Positions 6,503-12,928 of a stretch of 12,928 nt of DNA are shown one piece after another. The translations under genes were made by a program, and so were the position numbers. The stretch spans positions 216 to 13,143 of the forward strand of contig MGOB01000058.1 of the NCBI GenBank assembly GCA_001796995.1, given 5' to 3'. Each line of letters opens with the position of its first letter. The first letter of the stretch is position 1. Below the pieces are notes generated by a model. The model worked only from the letters and a program-made list of their open reading frames with translations. It was not told the origin of the DNA and did not search any database. The DNA is from Chloroflexi bacterium RBG_16_68_14. GTDB lineage: Bacteria > Chloroflexota > Dehalococcoidia > DSTF01 > RBG-16-68-14.

Positions 6503-8956
6503 ATGAAGGCATTCTGGCTCGCCTGCGCTGACTTCATTCGGCGACGCTATTGGTGGGTGCTGGCGGCATCCGCGCTGGCGACGGTCGTCCTCGCCTTCGG
6601 CATCCCCCGCCTGGAGTTCAAGACCAGCCAGGACACCATCGTCCCCTCCAGCTCGCAGGTGTATCAGGACAACGTCCGCTACGAGCGGCAGTTCGGCGGC
6701 GAGCCGGTGCTGGTGCTCTTCGCGGGTGAGGACATCCGCCAGCTCTTTGCGCCGCCCAACATCGACGAGCTGGCCGCGCTCGAAGACGAGTTGACCGAGA
6801 GCGGCCTCTACCACTCGGTCTTCGGACCGCTGGCGATGGTCCGCTTCGCCCGCGACCAGATCCCGGTGGCGGCCGAGCTGGCGCCAGCGGCCCTCGTCCG
6901 TCAGCAGGAGGCGGCGGCGCAACTCGCCCGCGAGCAGGCGGCGGCCGCCGGCGCCTCCCAGGCAGAGCAAGATCTCGCTGCCGCCCGGGCCCGCGAAGAA
7001 GCGGCTGCCGCCTTCGCCGAGCGCAACGCCACCGACGCCACCCGCCTCGCCGAGGCGGGCGAGCAGTCGCTCGGCAACCCCAAGTTCGTCGAGTTCCTCA
7101 CCTTCGATGAGAACGGCGCCGTGCGACCGGAGTTCCAGGGGATCTTCCCCGACGGGCAGCACGCCCTGATGGTGGTGCGCCTCAACGGCAACATGAGCAT
7201 CGACGAGCAGGGGCGGGCGGCCGCCAAGGCGGTGGAGCTGGTGCAGCAGCATCAGTTCGAAGGGTTTGAGGTGCTCCCGTCCGGCCCCTCCATCCTCCTG
7301 AAGGAGATCAACGACACCATGCGGAGCAGCATGACCACCATGGCGGTGCTGGCCATCGGCATCATGGTGGTCGTGCTGTTCCTAGTCTTCCGGGCGCGCT
7401 GGCGGCTTCTCTCCCTGGCCGTGGTGCTGGTGGGCAATATCTGGGCCTTCGGCCTGATGGGCTTTCTGGGCATCCCCCTCACCATGGTCACCATCTCCGG
7501 CCTGCCCATCCTCATCGGCCTGGGCGTTGATTTCGCCATCCAGGTGCACAGCCGCTTCGAGGAGGAGGTGGTGCGCACGGGCAGCGCCGCCGACAGCGTA
7601 GCAGCGGTGCTGACGAAGCTGGGGCCGGCCGTGGTCATCGCCATGCTGGCGGCGACGACCGGGTTCCTGGTCCTCCACATCTCACGCGTGCCCATGATCC
7701 GCGACTTCGGCTCCATGCTGGCCGTGGGCACGGTGATCCTCCTCCTAGCGGACGCGCTCTTCCTGATAAGTGTCCTCTACGCCCGGGACCACCACCTGCG
7801 GCCCCGCGTTGCCGTCGGGCCGTCCAGCCGCCTGCAGATGGAGCGGCTGGTGCGCTCCCTCACCTCCTCGGCGGAAGGGCGCTTCCTCCCGGTCGTCCTC
7901 GCCGTGGGCATCGTCTTCGTCTTCATCGGCCTCTGGGCGGAGGAGCGGATCACCATCCAGACCGACCCCGAGCGTTTCGTGCCCCAGGACAGCCCGGTGC
8001 TGCGCGACCTCTACCGGATCCGCGATACCGCCGGCTCCTCCAGCCAACTGGGGATCATGGTCGAGGCGGACGATGTTACCCGACCGGAGGTGCTCGCCTG
8101 GATAAAGGACTTCGCCGCGCGCCAGGAGGAGCAGCACCCGGCGGAGCTCCTGCGCTCGGACAGCATCGCCTCCATCGTAGCTCGCGTTATTGGCGCCCCG
8201 CCGACGCGGGAGGATGTGGGGGCGATCCTCGCCGTCGCGCCCGATGCCATCCGTCGCACCTTCATCAACGAGGACAGCACCCAGGCCCACATCATCTTCG
8301 CCCTTGGCCCCATCTCTCTTCAGGAGCGGAAGGTGCTCCTGGAGGAGATGCAGGCCGACATGGACGCGCCCCCGGGGATGACGGCGAAGGCGTCCGGCCT
8401 GGCTGTCATCGGCATCGAGGCGGTGGACGCGCTGAGCGCGAACCGGCTGCTCCTGATCTACGCGGCCCTGGGCGTGAAGCTGGCTTTCTTCCTCCTGGTC
8501 TACCGCAGCCTGGTGAAGACGGCGCTGGTCCTGCTGCCGGTCGTGATCGCCGTCGGCAGCTCCTCTGCGGCCATCTACCTGCTGGGGATCGAGCTGAATC
8601 CTTTGACCTCGGTCTCCGTCCCGCTGGTGATCGCCATCTGCGTCGAGTTCTCCGTGCTGCTCATGGCGCGCTACCTGGAAGAGCGCGAGCAGGGCGAAAG
8701 CCCCCGGGAGGCGGTGCACACGGCCTCGATGCGCATCGGGCGGGCCATTATCGCCTCCGGCCTGACGACTATCGGCGGTTTCGGCGTGCTCGCCTTCTCC
8801 GGCTTCCCCCTGCTGGAGAGCTTCGGCATCGTCACCACCCTCAACGTAGCCATCGCCTTACTGAGCACCCTCATCGTCCTGCCGCCGCTCCTGGTCTGGG
8901 CGGACGAGGAGACCCACCTGGTCCCCGTCCAGGAAGACCTGAGCCCGGCCGAGTAG
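6503..8956 (+). CDS. HAE3-type RND superfamily exporter
   Basis: An 817-residue RND transporter of the hydrophobe/amphiphile (HAE3, MMPL-fold) group. Layout: TM1 (about 15-34), a long first loop (35-276), TM2-6 (about 277-427), TM7 (about 460-478), a second loop (479-646) and TM8-12 (about 648-800). The first relay motif is GLGVDFAIQVHSRFEEE with D343; the second is AICVEFSVLLMARYLEE, where glutamate E715 stands in the place usually held by aspartate. Residues 124-190 of the first loop are an Ala/Glu/Gln-rich helix predicted to form a coiled coil, absent from the other exporter here. Proteins of this group move lipids, hopanoids or amphiphiles outward. The ATG start has only a weak site (GGGGTG). 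The deacetylase gene starts 33 bases after its stop, so the three plus-strand genes may form one operon. Confidence 0.92.
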   Translation: MKAFWLACADFIRRRYWWVLAASALATVVLAFGIPRLEFKTSQDTIVPSSSQVYQDNVRYERQFGGEPVLVLFAGEDIRQLFAPPNIDELAALEDELTESGLYHSVFGPLAMVRFARDQIPVAAELAPAALVRQQEAAAQLAREQAAAAGASQAEQDLAAARAREEAAAAFAERNATDATRLAEAGEQSLGNPKFVEFLTFDENGAVRPEFQGIFPDGQHALMVVRLNGNMSIDEQGRAAAKAVELVQQHQFEGFEVLPSGPSILLKEINDTMRSSMTTMAVLAIGIMVVVLFLVFRARWRLLSLAVVLVGNIWAFGLMGFLGIPLTMVTISGLPILIGLGVDFAIQVHSRFEEEVVRTGSAADSVAAVLTKLGPAVVIAMLAATTGFLVLHISRVPMIRDFGSMLAVGTVILLLADALFLISVLYARDHHLRPRVAVGPSSRLQMERLVRSLTSSAEGRFLPVVLAVGIVFVFIGLWAEERITIQTDPERFVPQDSPVLRDLYRIRDTAGSSSQLGIMVEADDVTRPEVLAWIKDFAARQEEQHPAELLRSDSIASIVARVIGAPPTREDVGAILAVAPDAIRRTFINEDSTQAHIIFALGPISLQERKVLLEEMQADMDAPPGMTAKASGLAVIGIEAVDALSANRLLLIYAALGVKLAFFLLVYRSLVKTALVLLPVVIAVGSSSAAIYLLGIELNPLTSVSVPLVIAICVEFSVLLMARYLEEREQGESPREAVHTASMRIGRAIIASGLTTIGGFGVLAFSGFPLLESFGIVTTLNVAIALLSTLIVLPPLLVWADEETHLVPVQEDLSPAE

Positions 8957-8989
8957 TCACAGGCGCCTCGTCGTAGTATCCTCAAGGCC

Positions 8990-9886
8990 GTGAACCTCGC
9001 CGAACGCTTGGGCTTTGCCCCGGACGACCGCGTCCTCATCCTCCACGCCGACGACGTGGCCAGCTCCCACGCCTCCAACGCTGCCGCCATCGAGTGCCTG
9101 GAGCAGGGCAGCCTCACCTCCGCCTCCATCCTGGTGCCCGCTCCCTGGTTCCCGGAGGTGGCCGCTTACGCCCGCGACCACCCCGAGGCGGACTTCGGCG
9201 TCCACCTCACCCTCACCTGCGAGTACGATCCGTACCGCTGGCGCGCCCTCACCGACCGCTCCGCGGCGCCCGGCCTCTACGACGAGCAGGGCTACCTCTG
9301 GCACACCGTCGGCCAGGCCGTCGAGCACATCTCGGTAAAGGAAGCGGAGCTGGAGCTGCGCGCCCAGATCGAGACTGCCCTCGCCGCCGGCATCGACGTC
9401 ACCCATTTCGATACCCACATGGGCACCGTCGTCCAGCCCAAGTTCATGGAGCTGTTCGTCTCCCTGGGCCTGGAGTACGGTATCCCCGTCTTCATTTTCC
9501 GTGCCGACCAGGAGCGTCTGCGCGACTCCGGCATGGGCTACTACTGGTCGGCGCTGGAGCCGCAGCTCCGCCGCATGGACGAAGCCCGCTTCCCCGTCCT
9601 CGACCACATCCTGGTCAACACGCTGGAGTGCCCGCCGGAGGAGAAGGAGGCGCACTTCAAGAGTCTCTTCGCCGACCTCTGGCCCGGCCTCACCCACTTC
9701 CTCATCCACCCGGCCAAGCCGTCGGACGAGGTCAGCGCCATGACCGAGAGCGCGCCCCTGCGCGCCCAGGACTACGAGCTGTTCCGCGACCGCTCCATGG
9801 CCGAAGAGCTGGCGAGGCTGGGCATCCACACCACCGGCTACCGCCAGATCAGGGACGCCTACCGTTCGGGCGCCCTCAAGAGCTGA
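8990..9886 (+). CDS. YdjC/ChbG-like carbohydrate deacetylase
   Basis: A 298-residue protein with the YdjC/ChbG (glycoside N-deacetylase) pattern. Motifs: LILHADDVASSHASN (16-30) with the Asp pair D21-D22, FGVHLTL (69-75) with H72, and HFDTHMG (139-145) with H143. Together these make the metal site and acid/base centre of this divergent TIM-barrel-like family. Members remove an acetyl group from N-acetylated sugars such as chito-oligosaccharides, or act on related acylated substrates. Cytoplasmic; no signal peptide. The GTG start has only AAGG very close upstream. A TAGTAT ten bases before it could be a -10 element for a near-leaderless transcript, but the 33-base gap to the exporter equally fits read-through. 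The following acetyltransferase gene begins two bases after its stop. The exact substrate is unknown. Confidence 0.85.
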   Translation: MNLAERLGFAPDDRVLILHADDVASSHASNAAAIECLEQGSLTSASILVPAPWFPEVAAYARDHPEADFGVHLTLTCEYDPYRWRALTDRSAAPGLYDEQGYLWHTVGQAVEHISVKEAELELRAQIETALAAGIDVTHFDTHMGTVVQPKFMELFVSLGLEYGIPVFIFRADQERLRDSGMGYYWSALEPQLRRMDEARFPVLDHILVNTLECPPEEKEAHFKSLFADLWPGLTHFLIHPAKPSDEVSAMTESAPLRAQDYELFRDRSMAEELARLGIHTTGYRQIRDAYRSGALKS

Positions 9887-9888
9887 CC

Positions 9889-10356
9889 ATGCCGGACATG
9901 CTGGTCCGGCTCTACGACCTGCCCGACCCGACGCTCTACTACCTCCGGGCGGAGGAGGCGGGCGCCTCCGTCCACCGCGCGCAGCCCTGGAACCACTCGG
10001 CGGTCCGGAAGTTCGTCGAGGAGCACTTCAGTAGCCGCTGGGCGGACGAGGCGGAGCTCGCCTTCGTGCGCCAGCCGATCTCCATGTTCATCGCGATGAC
10101 GGGGCAGGAGATCATCGGCTTCGCCGCCTACGAGGTCACGACTCGTGACTACTTTGGGCCGACGGGCGTGCGCGAGGACTGGCGCGGCCGGGGCATCGGC
10201 GCCTCCCTTCTCTTCCGCTGCCTGGCGGCGCTGTGGGAGATGGGCTACGCCTACGCCATCATCGGCGGCGTGGGCGAGGCGCTCCAGTTCTATGAGAAGC
10301 TCTGTGGCGCCTTCTCCATCCCCGGCAGCGAGCAGGGGATCTACAAGCCAAGATAG
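9889..10356 (+). CDS. GNAT-family N-acetyltransferase
   Basis: A 155-residue single GNAT domain. Motif A, the acetyl-CoA pyrophosphate loop, is VREDWRGRGIGASLL (94-108). The preceding strand is EIIGFAAYEVT (74-84), and the C-terminal FYEKLCGA (134-141) is the usual motif B region. It transfers an acetyl group from acetyl-CoA to an amine of a small molecule, sugar or protein; the substrate is not predictable. The ATG lies two bases after the deacetylase stop, so translation is likely coupled. The same frame stays open far upstream across the deacetylase gene, but that part is a GC-driven artefact in the wrong frame. The gene converges with the nickel permease gene, with only eight bases between the two stop codons. 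Confidence 0.88.
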   Translation: MPDMLVRLYDLPDPTLYYLRAEEAGASVHRAQPWNHSAVRKFVEEHFSSRWADEAELAFVRQPISMFIAMTGQEIIGFAAYEVTTRDYFGPTGVREDWRGRGIGASLLFRCLAALWEMGYAYAIIGGVGEALQFYEKLCGAFSIPGSEQGIYKPR

Positions 10357-10364
10357 CGCGCCGG

Positions 10365-11357
10365 CTAGGAGTCGGGCCCGCCGATCCAGCGGAAGTAGGC
10401 GCCCAGGTCGGGCAGGATGCCGCCCGCGTCGAGCAGGAAGATGAGGCCAACGACCAGGCTGAAGGCCGCCGCCAGCAGCCCCGCCAGCACGTAGACCAAA
10501 CGCCGGCGCCGAGCCGAGACGAAGCCGGCGGCCGTCGCCACGGTCACGAAGGAGTTGGAGATGAGCAGGCCCAGCACGAAGAAGAGCAGCGCCGCTACCC
10601 CCATCGCCTTGGTGCCCGCGCCCACCGCCGTGGCGATGATCAGCACCTGCGTACCGGTTTCCGCGCCGATGCCGTGGATGAGGCCTACCGTGTAGGCGGT
10701 CTTCGGCCCGTACCGGTCGGCCCCGTGAACGTGGACGTGCTCCCGCTGGCCGCGGATGCGCGCCCAGCCCCAGTTGGCGGCGTTGCGCACCCCGGCGAAG
10801 ATGAGCATCCAACGACTCCGGATCTGAAACTCTCCCTTGCCCCGGAAGTAACGGTAGAGGGAGTAGAACAGGTAGCCGGCCAGGAAGACCAGGGTGACGC
10901 CGACGACGCGCTCCATGAGCGGGTCGATCCAGGAGGGCAGGAACTCGGCGGCGAGGAGGGCCACGAGGCCCAGAGCCGTCACCACCGTCCCGTGGCCGAC
11001 GGCGTAGAGGCTGCCCAGGAAGATGGCGCGGCGCCGGCTTGCGGCGAAGGCCCCGCCGACGGCGCGCGTACCGCCGACCCGGGCCGGCAGAGCCACAGCG
11101 GCCGTCCCGCCGCCGGCCACCGGCCGCCGCCGCGCCAGCTCCGCCGCGACGTGGTCGCTCTCGTCCGTGAGCAAGATGCCGGGCTCATCGGTGAGCCAGC
11201 CTTCGTTGGGCCCACCGGTGGCGGCGGTGGTGCTGGTGATGTCGGTGATGGCGGCGATGTGGTCCCAGTCGATGCCGTGGCGGAGGCCCAGCGCGAGCGC
11301 GCCGCCCAGCACGCCCAGCGACCCTCCGATGCCCAGGGCTAAGAATCCGAACTCCAT
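10365..11357 (-). CDS. NicO/NiCoT-like nickel or cobalt permease
   Basis: A 330-residue polytopic membrane protein. TM helix 1-2 carries LGLRHGIDWDHIAAITD (23-39), a variant of the RHAxDADHI signature of nickel/cobalt transporters: R26, H27, D30, D32 and H33 are kept, with Gly and Trp at the variable places. Further histidines in membrane motifs are H122 (VGHGTVV) and H228 (GLIHGIGAETGTQ). A cytoplasmic or loop segment EHVHVHG (206-212) is a likely metal-binding patch. Residues 43-110, after the signature, form a long soluble insertion rich in Asp, Arg and Ala. The gene follows the Fur-family regulator by 48 bases on the same strand and shares its Nur-type operator, which favours nickel over cobalt. 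The start is ATG with AAGGCGAG upstream. Relatives have been annotated as UreH-like or HupE-unrelated permeases; nickel is the best guess. Confidence 0.82.
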   Translation of the reverse strand: MEFGFLALGIGGSLGVLGGALALGLRHGIDWDHIAAITDITSTTAATGGPNEGWLTDEPGILLTDESDHVAAELARRRPVAGGGTAAVALPARVGGTRAVGGAFAASRRRAIFLGSLYAVGHGTVVTALGLVALLAAEFLPSWIDPLMERVVGVTLVFLAGYLFYSLYRYFRGKGEFQIRSRWMLIFAGVRNAANWGWARIRGQREHVHVHGADRYGPKTAYTVGLIHGIGAETGTQVLIIATAVGAGTKAMGVAALLFFVLGLLISNSFVTVATAAGFVSARRRRLVYVLAGLLAAAFSLVVGLIFLLDAGGILPDLGAYFRWIGGPDS

Positions 11358-11405
11358 CGATCTCGCCTTGCTACCCGCTCCGCTGCGACCCTCGAGCGCC
11401 TGCGC

Positions 11406-11840
11406 TCAATTGACAGCCTCCTGACAGGTGGCGCAGAGGCCGAAGATGGCGAAGTGCTCCAGGTCCGGCTTGAAGCCGGATTCGGCCAGGATCTCCGCCC
11501 CCAGGTCCTCCAGGTACCGGTGGTCCAGAGAGACCACCGAGTCGCAACTGCGGCAGATCAGGTGGTGGTGGCGCCGCTGCTGGCGCACCCACTCGTAGCT
11601 GGCGTCGCCGGTGCCCATGTCCGTCTCCGAGACGAGGCGCAGCTCCTTCAGGACGGCCAGCGTGCGATAGACGGTAGAGATGTCCACGTAGGGGTACTCG
11701 ACTCGCACCCCCTCGTAGATCTCGGAGGCGGTCAGGTGGCCATCGGCGTGGCGCAGGGCGGAGAGGATCATGAGCCGCTGCGGAGTGGCCTTATGCCCCG
11801 CCTCGCGCAGAACCTGGACGGTCTCCGTTTCGCAGCTCAA
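11406..11840 (-). CDS. Fur-family metalloregulator, probably Nur-like (nickel)
   Basis: From the TTG at 11840 this is a 144-residue Fur protein of normal length. Features: LREAGHKATPQRLMIL (helix 1-2, residues 11-26), the recognition helix region VDISTVYRTL (52-61), the hinge, then the dimer and metal domain with HHHLICRSC (91-99), H107, H129 in EHFAIFGLCATC, and CxxC pairs C96/C99 and C136/C139 for structural zinc. Alternative starts are ATG 11873 and TTG 11900, but an excellent promoter has its -10 overlapping that ATG, so transcription should begin downstream of both. The frame and stop are firm. A Nur-box-like site lies between promoter and start, and a nickel permease follows. Caveat: the two His residues (HAH) I recall as nickel ligands in Streptomyces Nur correspond here to E-T-D, so metal identity rests on operator and neighbour rather than ligands. 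Confidence 0.85.
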   Translation of the reverse strand: MSCETETVQVLREAGHKATPQRLMILSALRHADGHLTASEIYEGVRVEYPYVDISTVYRTLAVLKELRLVSETDMGTGDASYEWVRQQRRHHHLICRSCDSVVSLDHRYLEDLGAEILAESGFKPDLEHFAIFGLCATCQEAVN

Positions 11841-11850
11841 CTGATTGCTC

Positions 11851-11867
11851 TTGCGATTAAGTTGCAA
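11851..11867 (-). promoter_or_regulatory. Candidate Nur box (TTGCAA-N5-TCGCAA)
   Basis: The minus strand reads TTGCAACTTAATCGCAA. The published Streptomyces coelicolor Nur box, as I recall it, is TTGCAA-N5-TTGCAA; this matches at 11 of 12 defined positions with the exact five-base spacing. It covers roughly the start site to +15 of the regulator's promoter, a blocking position. A perfect ten-base palindrome TGCAATTGCA (11863-11872) overlaps its upstream arm and extends to the -10 box. Confidence 0.6.
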
Positions 11868-11871
11868 TTGC

Positions 11872-11900
11872 ATCTTACGGCAGACGCCATCCGTTGTCAA
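11872..11900 (-). promoter_or_regulatory. Promoter of the Fur-family regulator/nickel permease operon
   Basis: On the minus strand a perfect -35 TTGACA (11895-11900), a 17-base spacer and a -10 TAAGAT (11872-11877). Transcription is expected near 11865, which places ATG 11873 upstream of the transcript and favours TTG 11840 as the translation start. Confidence 0.65.
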
Positions 11901-12027
11901 CAGCGGTTACCCTACCTTTACAATATCGACCGCCAGTGCGCGGCCTGAAGCGCAGTCGCTCAGGGTAGAGCCGAGAAAGCCTGTGGCAGCCCGGGGCGGT
12001 CGCCGGACGTCAGGTACGGTGGCGCGC

Positions 12028-12928
12028 TCAGGAAGTTGGAGTCGCCTGGCGGGTAGCCTGGGGGGCGAGGGCGCGCAGCCGTTCGACGGCCTTGGGGATC
12101 ACGTCCAGGAGATAGTCGATCTCCTCCATCGTGTTGCCCTTGCCCAGCGTGATCCGCAGGCTGCCCCGGGCCAGGTCGTGAGGCACCCGCATGGCCAGCA
12201 GCACGTGGGAGGGCTCCAGCGAGGCCGTGGTGCAGGCCGACCCGCTGCTGGCGCTGACGCCGTTCAGGTCGAGCTGGAGGAGCACCGCCTCGCCCTCCAC
12301 CCGCTCGAAGCAGCAGGAGAAGCTGTTGGCCACTCGCCGCTCGGGGTCCGCAGGGCCGGTGAGGTGGGTGCCCGGCACATGCCGCGGCAGCTCCTCCAGC
12401 AGCCGGTCGCGCAGAGGAAGGACGTGGGCGCTCCGCTCGGCGCGCTCCTCCTCGGCCAGCCGCAGCGCCGTCGCCATGCCGACGGCGCTAGCCACGTTCT
12501 CGGTGCCCGCCCGGCGGTTCTTCTCCTGCGAGCCGCCCAGCATCTGGGGAAGGAAGGGCGTACGGCTGCGCACGTAGAGGACGCCTACCCCCTTGGGCCC
12601 GTAGATCTTGTGGCCGGCCAGCGAGAGGAGATCGATGCCCAGCCGGTCGACGTGGAGGTCCAGGTAGCCCGCCGCCTGCACAGCGTCGGTGTGGACGGCG
12701 ATGTGAGGGTCGCGCGCCTTCACGATGCGGACGACCTCGGCGATGGGCTCGATGGTGCCCACCTCGTTGTTGGCGTACATGACGGAGACCAGGGTCGTCT
12801 CGTTGCCGATGGCCCGCTCCAGCGCCTCCAGGTCGACGACGCCCTCCCGGTCGACGGGCAGGTAGGTCACCCGAAAGCCCTCCTGCTCCAGCCGCTCGGC
12901 GGTGTGGAGGACGGCGTGGTGCTCGATG
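12028..12928 (-). CDS. Cysteine desulfurase, NifS/IscS family, partial (5' end outside window)
   Basis: The last 299 residues are visible; the gene enters from the right edge (frame open to 12927, beginning IEHHAVLH). It is a PLP fold-type I enzyme that takes sulfur from cysteine for iron-sulfur clusters, thio-tRNA or cofactors. Seen in order, in visible-fragment numbering: the substrate/PLP region MYANNEVG (50-57), HTDAVQAAG (79-87), the PLP lysine in SLAGHK (K107), GGSQEKNRRAGTENV, and the mobile catalytic loop SASSGSACTTAS (225-236) with the active-site cysteine C232 and SLEPSHVL after it, as in NifS/IscS. A GTG at 12870 is internal and not the true start. The 187 bases between its stop and the regulator's start hold the regulator promoter; I see no clear terminator there. 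Confidence 0.93.
   Translation of the reverse strand, partial: IEHHAVLHTAERLEQEGFRVTYLPVDREGVVDLEALERAIGNETTLVSVMYANNEVGTIEPIAEVVRIVKARDPHIAVHTDAVQAAGYLDLHVDRLGIDLLSLAGHKIYGPKGVGVLYVRSRTPFLPQMLGGSQEKNRRAGTENVASAVGMATALRLAEEERAERSAHVLPLRDRLLEELPRHVPGTHLTGPADPERRVANSFSCCFERVEGEAVLLQLDLNGVSASSGSACTTASLEPSHVLLAMRVPHDLARGSLRITLGKGNTMEEIDYLLDVIPKAVERLRALAPQATRQATPTS

Noticed and set aside
6449..7252. A 267-codon minus-strand frame and similar frames inside the HAE3 exporter
   Set aside because: Shadow frames of the exporter, with no motifs.
9094..9888. Upstream extension of the acetyltransferase frame by 265 codons
   Set aside because: This part overlaps the deacetylase gene in a wrong frame and reads as Pro/Arg/Gly-rich noise; the GNAT domain starts at ATG 9889.

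Overview
This is a GC-rich, densely coded bacterial window with 12 credible protein genes; two run off the ends. No rRNA, tRNA, CRISPR array, insertion sequence or integrase was seen. The lack of lipoprotein or outer-membrane partners for the exporters, the MmpL-type and HAE3-type RND proteins, the NuoG/NuoI-like pair and the Nur-like regulator fit a high-GC lineage such as Chloroflexota or a relative. That placement is an inference from family flavour only.

Left end (1-1480, minus strand): a two-gene redox operon. A NuoI-like 2x[4Fe-4S] ferredoxin is followed after a short gap by a NuoG/FdsA-like iron-sulfur molybdopterin protein that is cut off by the window edge. The latter has a duplicated Cx2Cx5C cluster motif. 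A sigma70-type promoter lies upstream of the pair.

Accessory pocket (about 1610-2640, plus strand): lower in GC than the flanks. It encodes two small unrecognised proteins, each with one predicted membrane segment. Between them is a stretch with no intact gene, where one frame reads like protein but is broken by stops.

Export and hydrolase block (2670-8956): on the minus strand, a metallo-beta-lactamase-fold hydrolase, then a MarR regulator translationally coupled (GTGA overlap) to an MmpL-type RND exporter. A good promoter with an overlapping 29-bp inverted repeat precedes marR and looks like an autoregulatory operator. Divergently, on the plus strand, lies a second RND exporter of the HAE3 kind, with an Ala/Glu/Gln-rich coiled-coil-like insertion in its first extracytoplasmic loop.

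Deacetylase and acetyltransferase pair (8990-10356, plus strand): a YdjC/ChbG-like deacetylase and a GNAT N-acetyltransferase separated by 2 bases, following the HAE3 exporter closely and probably cotranscribed with it.

Metal homeostasis block (10365-12928, minus strand): a cysteine desulfurase (5' end cut by the window), then a Fur-family regulator and a NicO/NiCoT-like nickel/cobalt permease. The regulator has a perfect TTGACA -35 box and, just downstream of the -10, a 17-bp site matching the published Streptomyces Nur box at 11 of 12 defined positions. I read this as a nickel-responsive, autoregulated uptake operon. The promoter position implies that the regulator starts at a TTG codon downstream of the obvious ATG.
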